Below are positions 14,901 to 26,858 of a stretch of 64,000 bases of DNA, in pieces. The notes below the pieces were generated by a model, which saw only the letters and a program-made list of their open reading frames with translations, searched no databases and was not told where the DNA came from. Positions within the stretch are counted from its first letter, which is position 1. Every line of letters starts with the position of its first letter. The stretch covers positions 9,487,231-9,551,230 of the forward strand of contig NC_089325.1 of NCBI RefSeq assembly GCF_036669915.1. The letters are read 5' to 3'. The translations under genes and the position numbers were made by a program. The DNA is from Pocillopora verrucosa. Taxonomy: Eukaryota; Cnidaria; Anthozoa; Scleractinia; Pocilloporidae.

Positions 14901-17900
14901 ACCTAAAAAATCACTAGTTTTAAGAATTGTTGAGGTAACTAATTAAACAACGAGATGAAAATGCATTTTCAAATCATATGTTTAAAGGGGAGATAGTGTT
15001 TTATGTTTAACATAATAACACATCAGGCTTTTATCAGGGGTCTCCATTGTAATATTAATGGTTTTGTTTGATCGTCAGTCTAAAAAGAGAAACGTTCACT
15101 GCATTTTACTTTTTGGCGTAACAGTCAAAGGTTTGGCGAAGACGGCATATGGGTGGCAATGCAAAAGTGCTTATTTTATAATACGTCTTTAAATCAAAGA
15201 TCCTTAAAGAAAGAGGTACCACTTTCTCGATTATTGAGATAGGTTCATGCGTAGAATTAATATCCGTATTTCTGCTTTTCTCTTCATAAATATGCCGCCA
15301 GCGATTTTTGATTACTTAAAGATCATTATCGGCTGATATTTAATCGAATCATTCAAAAAGGATGGTTAATAAAAATTACTTTATTTTACGAGTTTTGTGG
15401 AGTTGCATTAACTTTTATTTTTTCATACTTTGAGTCCTAAAATAAAAGTTACGATAATTTAGTATGTATAAAAGAATTTAAAACTTAGTTTATTTCCAAT
15501 CTCAGATTTACGGTGTCTATTTTTTCTGATCTAGAATCTGTTATTTGTGTCTTTGTCAGGTCAAAGGTTATTGCTTTAAAATTTACCCTCCTTTCCAAAG
15601 CCCAATGTATTTACCCCAGATTAGCTCTGCCATTTTTAACTTAAAAATACTATTTTTGAGCTTTCATTAACCCTTATTTTGACAATTTTTTTTTTTAACC
15701 ACTAACCTCTAATTACTTTTACCCTCTGAATATTTTATAAAAATAAATGAAGAGCCCTTCTTTTGCTCAGTTCTATGGAGAATGTTTTGCGATTGAGTGA
15801 GATATTGGAAGATACAATGGTAACGATTGATTGAAAACTGAAAAGCGAGCCTCATCTGTGGTTTTAAACTTTAATTAAAACCACAATTTGGGGTAAGACG
15901 CGATGTAAAGGGAGCGGATTGGAGATTCATTGTTTTGGCGAAAAGCTTCACGAAACAGCAACACAATTTATTCCTTCTTTTACAAGTGAAAATTTAGGTG
16001 TCTCCTCCGTTTCATTCCACTCGATGTTGCTTTAGGAACTTTCATTTCTAGAGAATATTTTTTGGCAATTTTTGTCACACGCGACAAACACTTGACACAT
16101 GGTGTTTTGTATATGTAAGACTAAAATCTGTTCGGCAAGTCGCCGTGAACGACATATACATAGAACACTTTGGCCTATTTTAAAACTAGGCTTCAACTCG
16201 CCAATTTGTACAATCACTAATAAATTGTAAACATTTTGCACGGTTTTTGAAAGGCACATGAAAGGCGAACAAAGATCGTCCCTTGCACATGTTGGAACAA
16301 ACGCCTTTGGTTCAAGAGAGGTAGATTATCTAACGCAAGAAGTGCTCTTAGTAACATTTGTCTTAGCTTTTCGACGGGTTTTTCGAGTAATTTAGACCAA
16401 GCTACTGTCAAAACATCTGTGAAAATGAGGAAATGTCCTCGTTCTCAATCGAAGGTTTGACCACTAAGTCTAACGTGTGCAACATGCGCTGTAGGTGTAT
16501 TAAAGCTTAAAGCTCTTTTCGATTGGGTGTCGTAAAACCAAAACCAAAGTAATCATTGACGAAAACCAATTAGATGAAAGGAAAATACCTTTAAAAGCCA
16601 ATGAGAACTCTAAGTAAAAACAACCAAACTGCCCAAAGCGCGGGAAAACGCTGGCCACCAAGTCGTTTTGTGATTAAATTGTGTTTTGCAGCTGATTGGT
16701 CAAGAAAGTGGAGCGATGGTTCTCTAAACCAATCACAGAAAAGAGTAAAGAAAAATCAAAGCAATCCCAGATTACTTTATTTTCAATTGAAAATTGTCCC
16801 AAAATTTCACATATTAAAGACATTTCACGTATGTTGAAAAAAAACAATGCATGAATTATCTTTTTTATTTTTTTTTGGTAGAACACCATGGTAACCTTAC
16901 TCAAGAACAAAGATTGTTAGATCATCTGCTTCAGAACTACAGGACCCGCAGACTTATCCGTCCTGTAAAGGATCTCTCCAAACCAATTGTCATCGATTTC
17001 AGTGCTGAGTTAGTTGGCGTAGCTAAAGTGGTAAGAAAAATGTACAAATTTAAAAAGAAGCTTGAAAAAAATTACTCCTTCGGATGCGAATGCGAAAAAT
17101 TAGGCTGAGCTCAAATCCGAGCCATGTGTTATGCTGGTCAGCGAATCTCAGTTTACAATTCAAAGTGTTTCCGAAATGAAATTATGTTGCTATGGTAACT
17201 TATTTAGACACAAGGATGGTCACGATGCTTAACCCGGCGCTAATTTGATGAATATCTTGAATTATGCAGGACGAAAAAGAACAGATAATTAAGACTCACT
17301 TTTGGATTCGCCTGGTAAGTCTGTCCTTTCCTTGCTTGATATTTGCCCAGCATGAAGAAGTAATAATTATGAATATTATAGTAAGTTTGTTGTGCTCTAG
17401 TAACGTACTCTTGCAGTTTTGTAGTATTGTGATTATGTAATTTTGTACAACAAGAAAATTAAAAAAATTATTTGTAAATATGACTCATTGAGGCAAAACC
17501 TGTTCAAATAAACTGTAATTAAACGATCAGACTTGCTGGTGCTTCTGTTGTCGTTTACTGTTGATTTTTTTATCGAGTGACAGCTTTGGACGATTGTTCT
17601 TGATAAGTTATCGACTAACCATTCATCGCTGAATTGTCTAACTAATGTAGTGCGGGGATGCCCCGCTATTCGGTAACGCCATGTTCAAGTCATTTTTTTT
17701 TTAAGAATAACGATAAGCTTTTCTTCGCAGGACTGGAACAATCCTTATATGACGTGGAGACCACAGGATTACGGAGGAAACAAGGTGATGAACATTCCTC
17801 CCGAAATGCTTTGGGTGCCTGACATCGTTTTGTACAACAAGTAAGCCTCGCTTTGATGACGTCTTGAATGAGTTACTGTATTTGTGCCTCGATGAATTAT

Positions 17901-20342
17901 GGGGGTAAACTGTGGTGCTGCGTCGGTGAGAGGGTACAGCGAGGTAATTTGGTTTTACCAACTCGGTTGAAAACTGGAAGTGGCCACCGTAAAGGGTTTC
18001 TTTCGCCGAGAGAAGGGTTAACGCTCGGAACGTTAGCTTTACAGCTTTTAACATGAGGTGGCCAATTTGCCTTGTATTTGAACTCGTCTGTCTGGCGTCA
18101 ATTTCGGTCCGTCTGTGTGTATGGTGTCTTAAATTTATACTTTTCCGTCTAATGTATCGGTCTTTCGGTAGCCTGAGCTGTTTTTTGATTTACCTTCGAC
18201 CAGTCTGTGTTGATGTCAGTCATCCTTTATCTATCTGTTTGTCGGTTTGCAGCACGCATTAATGTCTTTCCGTCTTTCTTTCTTTTTCATCTTAACTATC
18301 TGTATCTCTTTCTATCAGTCCACCGGTCATTCTGGATTTCATTGGGTCACCTGCCATTCAGAGTTTCGTCTTAAGAAACTACAAACACATTCATAACCAC
18401 TAGCCTGGGACAACCTGTGTGTAAACATAGTGTGAAGAGACATCTCTGAAATTACTATGGCTTTGCTTTGAAAAAAAACTTAATTCTACGGAAGCCTTTG
18501 GATTAGCTCTCATGAACCATCTTGTTATGTGTTTGAATATTGAAATATATCATATCTACACATGGCTTGCAGTGTTGCAACAAGTACCGGTAAAACTCGA
18601 TAATTGACAGTTATTTCTCAGATCTCCTTTCAATTCAAACTTTTCTTTCCTAGGGATTCCTCTTCTGATTTTCAGCTTCCATCCTTAAAAAGGTAAAAAT
18701 AGCAAGTAATCTCTCTAAATCGACAATTCTGACCAGTTAAATGATTTTTATCCCTCTTCTCAGCGCTGATGATCGACTCAGCTTAAAAGCAACATCCGGG
18801 TTCACAACGAGCGTCAAGGTTCGCCATGATGGAAACCAAACTTGGCGGGCTCACATCATCTACAAGAGCATGTGCAACATCAACGTCAAGTATTTTCCAT
18901 TTGATGAGCAGCAGTGTAAAATGGTTTTCGCCTCTTGGTCACATGATGTGAACACAATAGACTTGAGAAAAAGGAAAGGTCCGCCAGGAGAAAAAGCTGT
19001 GGCTAAAAAAGATAGAGGATCCGACGTGTTCCAGGAAAACGAGGAATGGACGGTGGAATGGATTACCATCGATAGACACGAGGTTCGTTAAAACTGATAA
19101 ATTATAACTTCCTTGCTAATTTTATGATACATTATAAAATACTTCAAAAGGTAGGAGGAGTTTAAAAAAATTTGACCGGAATCTGGGCCCCGTTGTTCGA
19201 AGGTCGATTAGCATTAACCCAGGGTTAAATTTTTAATCCGGGTTTCTTCTTTCCTTTGTTCAAAAACTTTTTGAGTGATTTTCTCTATTCTTTTAAGATC
19301 ATCCAATAATCAAGTTTTAAAAAAAACGAAATATATTGAGTTTTCTTGTAAAGTTTTCAGATCTGTGACTAGATTTCACACTTACCCTGGGTTATCTTAA
19401 CTCAGCTTTGAACAACCAGGCCCGATTTATGTGATGTCATTCGCAACAATCAAGACATATAGAGATAAATCAGAAATTTTCATTTTTTTTTTCAAATTCC
19501 TATCAATAACTTGATTTTGGAGGGAAAAGGTTGGTAATGTTCCCACTACCAACCTTGTTAATGAAATATCTCTGATAACAATGAACACCACACAGTCACC
19601 AAAAGTAACTCTATCAAGTCTTTGAAAACTGATATAGTTTAAGAACAAAATTATGATATCTAGGTTGGGAGAGAAACTTTCATCGTTTGTGGTACCGGTG
19701 ATTGCAATAACATTTTAAATCTAAATTTGTTGTGAACTGCGAGAAACGTACATGCCTAAAAATTTTGTCAAGCTACAGCAGTAGCTTGACAAAACACCGT
19801 AAGCTTTCTCTCCATCTTGGTATCAAGCTCTTACAGAATTCTTTGCTTGATCAAGTGTGAAACCGTTTCACTTGATTTCTGAGGCGACCCATAGTAAAGT
19901 CAAGTTATTCTTCTTTCGACAGAAAGAAAACGACTGCTGCGATTTACCCGTCGCCGATTTGACTGTCACGATGCTACTGCGCAGACGCACCTACTATTAC
20001 GTAATGAGCCTTATCTTGCCCTGTACTCTCATAGCTTGCACCATCTTCCTAGAGTTTATTCTTCCAGCAGAGTCTGGAGAACGAGTGGGCCTTGGTATTA
20101 CTATCCTTTTATCGATGGCCGTGTTCCAAGAACTGACCTCTGAGAAGCTTCCCTCAAGCTCTGAACACTTCCCTCTGTTAGGTGAGTGCAAGGGACCAGG
20201 AGCCGTATGTTAAGTGACAAGGGAATAAAATATTCTCTCGCATATGATAATATAACAAAAGGGAATGTTCCTAAATGCCAGTAAAACACTAGTTTTGGTT
20301 CTCCCCCCCTTCAAAGATACGCTTTGTTAAGAAAGAGTTGTA

Positions 20343-20374
<32 letters not shown>

Positions 20375-21084
20375 TAGACAACCGTGCATGTCCCTAAATA
20401 CAGGTAAGGACCCCTTCTGTAGTAAATCTCGCCTACGCTTCTGTTAATACCTGTTTGATTTGCCTTTATCTAGCTATGTACTACTCAGTGTCCATCATGG
20501 AGATAGGTACAGCACTCGGTGCTACCTGCATCATTCTAAATTTTCACCACCGAAACACAAAGATGCCGAGTTGGTTCCAAAAGATCGTGCTTGAATGGCT
20601 GGCTAAGATCGTGCGATATGAGCCCACCTACAACCGGCATCCGGCCAGCGGTGACGCTTTAAATGACAGCACGCAAAAGATAATGCAATCAAACACAACT
20701 AGTGACAGGAAAAGAAACGACGCTTTTGATTTGGAAAGAGAATCAATCGAGTATGAAATGGACCTTTTCGAGGAGGCTCGCGTGGGACGTGACCAAGTGC
20801 CTTTGGCCCAAAATGGGAACATTTCAACGAATCACGTCACCAGGAAGCGCTCGGTCAAACGCAAACCGCAGGACTCTGAAACCGAGACTACGGAGGTACA
20901 GATATCGGAGGCGAAGTTTCCTTTGTATGACTTCAACAAAGAAGAATTTTACAAAAAGCAATGGCAGGATGCGGCCAGGATCTTAGATCGAGTTTTGCTG
21001 TTAGCGTCGGTTGTGATTGGGTCTGTTTCAGCAATGAGTATTTTCTTGCAATCTCCTCGGATCAGAGAACTGTTTATTCCGTGA
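11942..21084 (+). CDS. Nicotinic acetylcholine receptor-like channel subunit (alpha type)
   Basis: Cys-loop ligand-gated cation channel subunit of the plasma membrane. The exons join in phase: 11942-12032, 16882-17030, 17270-17314, 17731-17840, 18764-19082, 19923-20181, 20474-21084, giving 527 aa. Exon 1 is a signal peptide (MSPLIFTFCVLSTC...). The ligand-binding domain has the loop A WVPDIVLYN, a Cys-loop C169 to C183 with 13 residues between and FPFD inside, loop B Trp in ASWS, and vicinal Cys243-Cys244, the mark of alpha subunits. M1 is about 262-286. M2 (GERVGLGITILL) keeps the Glu at -1' that favours cations and Leu at 9', but has Gly at 2'. M3 follows, then a roughly 110-residue charged cytoplasmic loop, then M4 near the C-terminus. 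All splice sites are GT..AG; the exon 5 donor (GAG|GTTCGT) is weak. The start is the only ATG giving a signal peptide in frame. A real nAChR-family subunit is well supported; its ligand is not known. Confidence 0.93.
12033..16881 (+). other. Intron 1 of the nicotinic receptor gene
   Basis: A 4.85-kb intron separates the signal-peptide exon (donor G|GTATGA) from the rest of the gene (acceptor TTGGTAG|AAC). Nothing coding is seen in it on either strand. Its 3' end contains part of a dispersed repeat at 16555-16800. Isolation of the signal exon by a long intron is common in this family. Confidence 0.7.
16555..16800 (+). repeat. Dispersed repeat, family R2
   Basis: The block contains GCCAATGAGAACTC, AAGCGCGGGAAAA, GCTGATTGGTC, AACCAATCACAG and GCAATCCCAGATTACTT in order. 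The same blocks in the same order occur at 42130-42400 and, more diverged, at 50420-50605; a stub is at 63375-63430. CCAAT/ATTGG motifs on both strands make it partly self-complementary. No coding capacity. Confidence 0.6.
17907..18060 (+). repeat. Partial copy of foldback repeat R3 in receptor intron 4
   Basis: This matches the left half of the element at 48032-48255: AAACTGTGGTGCTGCGTCGG at the left end, then GGTTGAAAAC, GCCACCGT and GGGTTAACGCTCGGAACGTTAGCTTT (in pieces). The palindromic right half is missing or eroded. It lies inside the intron between exons 4 and 5 of the nicotinic receptor gene and explains the overlapping frames seen here on both strands. Confidence 0.6.
19185..19423. 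repeat. Foldback MITE with GGGCC...TTGTTCGAAG ends
   Basis: The left end GGGCCCCGTTGTTCGAAG is mirrored by the right end (reverse complement GGGCCTGGTTGTTCAAAGC). A second inner pair is formed by AACCCAGGGTTAA on the left and CCCTGGGTTATCTTAACTC on the right. The core is AT-rich and non-coding. It sits in intron 5 of the nicotinic receptor gene. Confidence 0.6.
19763..19794. repeat. Perfect 14-bp hairpin in receptor intron 5
   Basis: TTTTGTCAAGCTAC and GTAGCTTGACAAAA are exact reverse complements separated by the tetraloop AGCA. It lies about 130 bp upstream of the exon 6 acceptor. No function can be assigned from sequence alone. Confidence 0.7.
20344..20372. repeat. (AAT)n microsatellite
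   Basis: About nine uninterrupted AAT/TAA triplets lie in the intron between exons 6 and 7 of the nicotinic receptor gene, roughly 100 bp upstream of the exon 7 acceptor. Confidence 0.9.
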
Positions 21085-21457
21085 CAGAGAACTCAACACT
21101 GTGTTGGGAAAAAAGTTTTCAGGCTGTAAACCACGATTCCATGACTATTGAGTGATTTACCTTTGCTGTGGAAATGATAGTGATGCAGCTGGGAACGATT
21201 TTGCAGGAATCACCTCGAATAAGAAGGTTCTCCATTGTCCAGACGTGAAAACATTGAAAAAGACCATAAATTTTCAAGATTTCGTGAAGCCAACGATTTT
21301 GGCAAAACTTGGGTTTCAGACAATTCTTTCAAAAAAATTGGCTGCTAAACTAGTCCTGGGCAAGAATCTTCATTTGATCGATCACATCTGGCCATCTGCA
21401 TGAAAAGTACCTCGGCTGAAACTGTTGACTCATCAATGCGCCTTCTGGCACCATAGC

Positions 21458-21463
21458 AATAAA
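21458..21463 (+). terminator. Probable polyadenylation signal of the nicotinic receptor gene
   Basis: AATAAA lies 374 bp downstream of the receptor stop codon and is the first canonical signal in that direction. This would give a 3' UTR of about 400 nt. RNA evidence would be needed to confirm it. Confidence 0.5.
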
Positions 21464-23054
21464 ATTCTCAGTCATGGTTTGGTGTTACTGATGCAGAATA
21501 CGTTCAGATCTTAACTGTTGGAAAATTGGACCGTGACTGCACGTTAAAAAGTTGACAAGACCTCCCCGAAACAAAATCCTGACAAAACATTGCCTGGAAT
21601 TCAAACTTCGGAAGTGACGAATAAGGCAAACACTATATTCAATGTCTAACGAAAAGGTAAATTTTTATTTGTAAGAGACAAGGTCTGAATGGTGAAAAAT
21701 TTGTGCCATCAAAACCTCTAACTAGAAAAAATGAACGGTCGTTGACTAATAGATAAGAACTCGTAAAAAACAGAGTACATTTTAACCTTGAGTTCGAAGG
21801 TAAGAGAACTCTGCGACATGTTGCATTGTTTTTTCAATAGAAGAGAGAAAACAATACTCCTGTAATATTTCAATAAGGCTTTAAGGTACATAATCACTAA
21901 AAGGTAATTGTATGGGTGGATAAGGGACTGATGAAGTTCATACATTACAATGGAAAGTTCACGGATTTATAAAGAAGAAGTGGAGTGTGACATGATGATT
22001 AACAAGCAGGAAGTGACAACACTAACAGATAAAACCCACTTTGAGGTTTCCAGATCAGTTACACTTTAATTTATAGAATTACCAAGCTGCATTCTGATTA
22101 GTTGTTAGGATAGAGCAAGGCAAGTCACATGACAAATCATTCAGCCTAGGAAGAATCTTGATGCAATCAAAACAAGGTTGTTTAGTTCATGATCAGTATT
22201 ATTGTGCCGCATTTAAAAATATTATATAGAGTAATAGTATCGACCCATGTGCTCGATTTCCGTCGTTTTCTCAGAACTGTCTTCCGATCTTCCAAGAGAT
22301 TATTAACTTGGATCGTCCGAAGAAGTTTTGAAGAAGAGCGCGGGCTCGTTTTCCCGATGGTAATAGGTTCTAATAGACCCATTGAAACTGCTGTAACACA
22401 GTGGTCAAACGTCGAGCATGCGCAAGGGATCAATTTTAGCCAGTCGAACGCCAATTTCTCGCTCAAAATTTCAAAGGAACACGTAATCCATCGCAAAATA
22501 AGCTGAATAAAATTGAAATGTTCAGGAAAATCTGTAAAAGGAACCAAAAGTAGGGAAAAAGAAAAACTCTTCAAACACGAAGGGTTTTCAAGTACAGTTA
22601 TTTTGTTTAACATTACCAAAAATGTTACGCGCTTTTAAATCACAGTGACTTACCAGATAGGGTTGGTTGTTTGTACTTCGTGTGAGGCGATTTGGTTCTG
22701 ACAGCCACCTTATCATTACAACATTCGCGCATGCGCAGACGTTTGACCGCTTTGTTAATTGCAGTGGGCTGTCATATCTGTTATAGTGTAATAAGTAGAT
22801 TTGTAGGTTTTTCATAAAAGTTTAAATGTAAAAGACAAAAATACATAGTAACGAAGGCTGGCCACAGGGAAACAAAAGAGTTTTATCCAGAACTTGATTA
22901 TTTTTGAAAGATATATTGAATTGACATGTAAAAATGCATCCTCATTGAGTATTTTTACAACTTCATCATGGTACAAACAAAGGTGTTAGAGCTGAATTAT
23001 ATGTCACGTGAAGGAAGTGCATGACCAACGAAGTATGTTAACAGCCGTCGTGCT

Positions 23055-23112
23055 TTTGCGTGCGTGTGTGAGAGTGTATGCGTGCGCGCGCACGTGTGTG
23101 CGTATCCGCGCC
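23055..23112. repeat. Alternating purine-pyrimidine tract (GT/GC-rich)
   Basis: A run built from TGCGTGCGTGTG, TGTATGCGTGCGCGCGCACG and TGTGTGCG alternates purine and pyrimidine almost throughout. Such tracts can adopt left-handed Z-DNA. It stands out from the AT-rich surroundings and marks the left edge of the CpG-richer patch at 23050-23510. Confidence 0.5.
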
Positions 23113-24950
23113 CGCTTTGGTGAAGAGATAGAGCGAACGCGCAAGGACTAACGCGAAGGGGAGACCTCAGCTTGTCCACTTGTCATTTCAGCTGCAGCTC
23201 ACATTTCGCTCGCGCAGTAGCGCTATGGACGATGATTTAATCGAAGCTTTGACCAACACGGAAATATGGATGAAACAAAAACTCGGTTTTCAGCATTTGT
23301 GAAAACCGTGACTTTGTTGTTAACTTGAAAGAAGAACTTTTGTCTGACCATTAACTGTATTACTATCTCCCCCGCTGTTGGAAGCCGGTGGAAGCTCGGG
23401 GATCATGACGGGGGCAGGGCAACGGGATGCGTTCGGCGGAATAGGGATGGTGGTTGGGTTTCTGAAACAGGGGCTGCTTTGGAAGGACTGGACGGACAGG
23501 GAATAAAAGTCAACTTTCTCATGTAAGCAGTGATTTTTTTTTGTATTTTCGGGTTTTTTTTTTCGGTGCTTTTTTTCTAACCGTTTAACAGAACATTAGG
23601 ATCAACGTCTCATTGTCGCCTTGACTAGGAAGGTTTTTCACTGCTGCAAAAAGAGTTCGATGAAATCTTGATAAATTTAACACCGTCCAGCTTTCATTTA
23701 AACATTAAAAACACTTGTGTTATATATTCATTCATTTGCTTGGTTATGAGGCCTTTTTAACAACCCGATAAAACGAGAGCTAATTAGTAAGGTTTTGTGT
23801 TGAGGTTGCAAACCAACGGTAAATATTGATATATAAAGCTCATACATCCTGGGTCTCTGTGTACACAGCTTCACTGAATTTAACAGGCCGGTATTTCAAG
23901 AGAACCAGTGTTGCCATATAAACGATTAAAAGCTTCTATAATATCCAACGCTGAGTGGCATCCGAATGAGATCCGATAAAAATCTCTCAGGAAGAACTAT
24001 TTATAAATGAAACAACTAGCGGGGAAATTAAGAAATTGTTTCTATCTGACGAGAAAGAAAGATTTTATTCAATTTATACAGCTCTCAAGTGAATTGAGTT
24101 TCAGCCAATCATAAGCACGCTTTCATCAATTCTTGAATTGTAGATAATTGGGATAAAGTTTTATCACACCAAGTTGTTATTTCGAATCTATCATTTAGTT
24201 CAGACGTAGTTTCGAACAAAGAAAGGCAAGAATGAGGGCGCAATAATCTTAGAGCACATCTCTCATTAACGCTGGGTGATGAAACCACGCAAGGTGAGTT
24301 AAGTCTAATTATAATAGGATCTTTAGCAATGTATTCAACGGTGGGTTGTTAAAAAAGAGATGGAAAGGAAGGAAAAACATAAAAGAGCAAGAATATATCT
24401 CTTATCTATGCATCAGTAACGCCATCTACTTATATCAGCACTTGCCTTCCATTATCTTATGAGGACAAAAATGTTCACTTTTCGCTGCTTCTAATATCAA
24501 GAATATTCAGCTCCCTCGCAAGTTTTTCAACGAATCGCTAAATAATCATTTTGTTATGTCTGATTTATTCTTCATCAGCAATGACGTATTAAGGAGACTG
24601 AATTTGGTGTAGTTTCCGCATTTTGTAAGTGATTTTTTTTTCTGCGATAATGGAACAATTTTTGCTTAGGTGCCAAAGGTTCTGTATTATTATAATTTTT
24701 TTGCTTTGTTTTGTTTTGTTTTTTCGGCAAAAATAGAAGGTAACCTTCACTACAAATATAATTTCTGTCGCTAAGACATATTTAAACATGTGTCAACCCT
24801 TGCAGCATTTTTCTGCCGAGAAGACCATGGAAACTAGTATGTAGTGCAGGAAAGACAATTTGTTGCGAACTTAATCGAAAAGAGTGATATGAAGTCCAAA
24901 CATTCCCGGTTATTCTAATTTGAAGCGAGCCTTACTTGGAATTGTAAGCG

Positions 24951-25020
24951 GAGGCGGGCTGCGGTCGGCTGCGGTCGGCTGCGGTCGGCTGCGGTCGGCT
25001 GCGGTCGGCTGCGGTCAGGC
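24951..25020 (+). repeat. 10-bp tandem repeat GCGGTCGGCT
   Basis: Five exact, adjacent copies of GCGGTCGGCT occupy 24961-25010, flanked by partial copies on each side (GGCGGGCT and GCGGTCAGGC). The array is strongly GC-rich inside AT-rich intergenic DNA. Identical units suggest recent expansion by slippage. No coding role is seen. Confidence 0.9.
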
Positions 25021-26858
25021 CCAAGTATGCATGCGGATATTTTACATGAACAGATCGTGATGGGCCGAGAAAATTATTTCAATCTGAAGATAAGAGAAGA
25101 GTTGAGATCGGTCATAGATCGAAGTAGACTTTTACAATCTCTCTTTTTTATCCATTTCCTCGACCATTTGGGCATTGCTGATCTTGGTAGTATGCAGTAC
25201 TCTTGACATAAAATTAGTTATAGTTCAGCTCACAATGAAGTTCCCAGTCATTATAAGGGATATTTCCGGAGCACAAAATAGGGAAGGTTTGGGAATCGAC
25301 TCCCTTTTAGCTAGCTTATAAACTTTTCCTCAAACTTGTGACAAACATAAATAATATCTTAGTTCATTTGAAAGGTGTTTCCATCAGTCTCCTGTCATTC
25401 ACCTCTGAACAGTCTACATATATTCCAAATGGCTGGAAGTGTGGAGAACAGAGTCCAAATAAGTTTGAAGCACGAGAGATTCAGAGAGGGCAAATAATAC
25501 AATATTCTTAGAGCAAAAAGGAACCCGCGAATAACAACAGTCGCGTGTGACAAAATTATTCGCCTTCTATTTTTGCGCTTAAATAGTTGGGCTGCTGATT
25601 TCGATCAACGAGCCATCAAATTGGAGTCATTTAAGCTGCTTTAACTCTTTTGAAACTTTCTTGCAGCAGACAATCAATTAAGCGGAAACGATCGATTGTG
25701 ACGGTCTAATAAATTTAGCATAAAAATCGAGTTGAGAAGGATATAAAAAGACTGCCCACACGTGATCTGAGAGACAGAAATAAAATGAAAGTCCGCCTCA
25801 GCAGGTTGTGCTTGTCGATTTCTTTTTTTTTTTCTTGTTCATAAATCTCCTAGTTGACTTGTCTTCAATAATTATTTCTGATTTCTCATTGTCTTTTCCC
25901 TTATCGTTTTTTCAACTTTGAATTGACTCAAGAGCGGGTGATTACACACCACGTGCACCTCATAGCTTAGTTCGGGTATCGTGAGGAAAAAACGATAAGA
26001 GAATTCACAATCATAAACCCAAATCGAACCCCGTGACCAAATATGGTAAAGGGAAAATGATTGTTTTTTTATTTTTTTATTCCATTTTCGTGCTGAAGAC
26101 GACGAGAGCCTTTAATGAAAAAGAAAAGACTCGAAATCTCAGACGTGACTCCGGGAAATTACACGTTATCATTGAAAAATCTCTCCACAGAGTTATTCCG
26201 CTTGAAATTAGCTGAGAAAAAGGTGTGAATGAAGCGTGTGCGCCAACGACTTCCGGTACAAGCAAAAATTATCGATGACGTTGCGCGTTGGACTTTGCGC
26301 TATCTGCCTTATCGTTATGGCAACAAACGTTATTTCCCAGCATGCTTCCCTACACCTTTCTTTTTTAACAACTCACTGTAATGGAGTGAGCGAGTGGTGA
26401 AGAGGGAAGTTCGTACGATCGAACACGCCTTTCTACTCGAAAAACTCCATACAGTTCAAGGAAACTTGTTTCTTAGTATCTTTTCTGTCGAGAGAGCTTA
26501 ACCCGTTGATTTGAAGCTGAATTTGGACGTTTGGATTTAACTTCGTTTTGTTGATTCGCGACACGCCCGCTCGACGAACGCCATATTGGTTGTATTTCAC
26601 AACTTTTCCTGACACAACATTTCCTGGAGAGAAGATACGAGCAGTCATTAGGCATAAACACTTTGCTTCTGAAAGTTTACGGGAAAGAGACGCTGTGGAG
26701 TTAGTACCATTTCCTAAAGAGAGATTTGTTTTGGAGAATCGTTGGAATAAAGTTTGACTTGGCGCGCTTTGCTTATTGAAAGTACTCGTGGTTTACCGAC
26801 TAGCTGCTTCAAGAAAGACAAACATTTCAGTTTGAAAATAAATAAAGTACTAAGCACT

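Larger units (their letters stand above)
21470..26858. other. Intergenic region between receptor and PAP2-like gene
   Basis: No gene is recognised. Overlapping frames at 22182-22619 on both strands lack domain features and stay open only by chance. A G+C- and CpG-richer patch at about 23050-23510 contains a 25-codon frame (23225-23302) starting after GCGCAGTAGCGCT; it could be a first exon or promoter of an unseen transcript, but no splice partner was found. The last 500 bp (26380-26858) should hold the promoter and 5' UTR of the PAP2-like gene. Confidence 0.5.

Noticed and set aside
22182..22619. 145-codon minus-strand frame overlapping a 105-codon plus-strand frame
   Set aside because: Neither shows domain motifs, signal peptide or splice sites; composition is as expected by chance.
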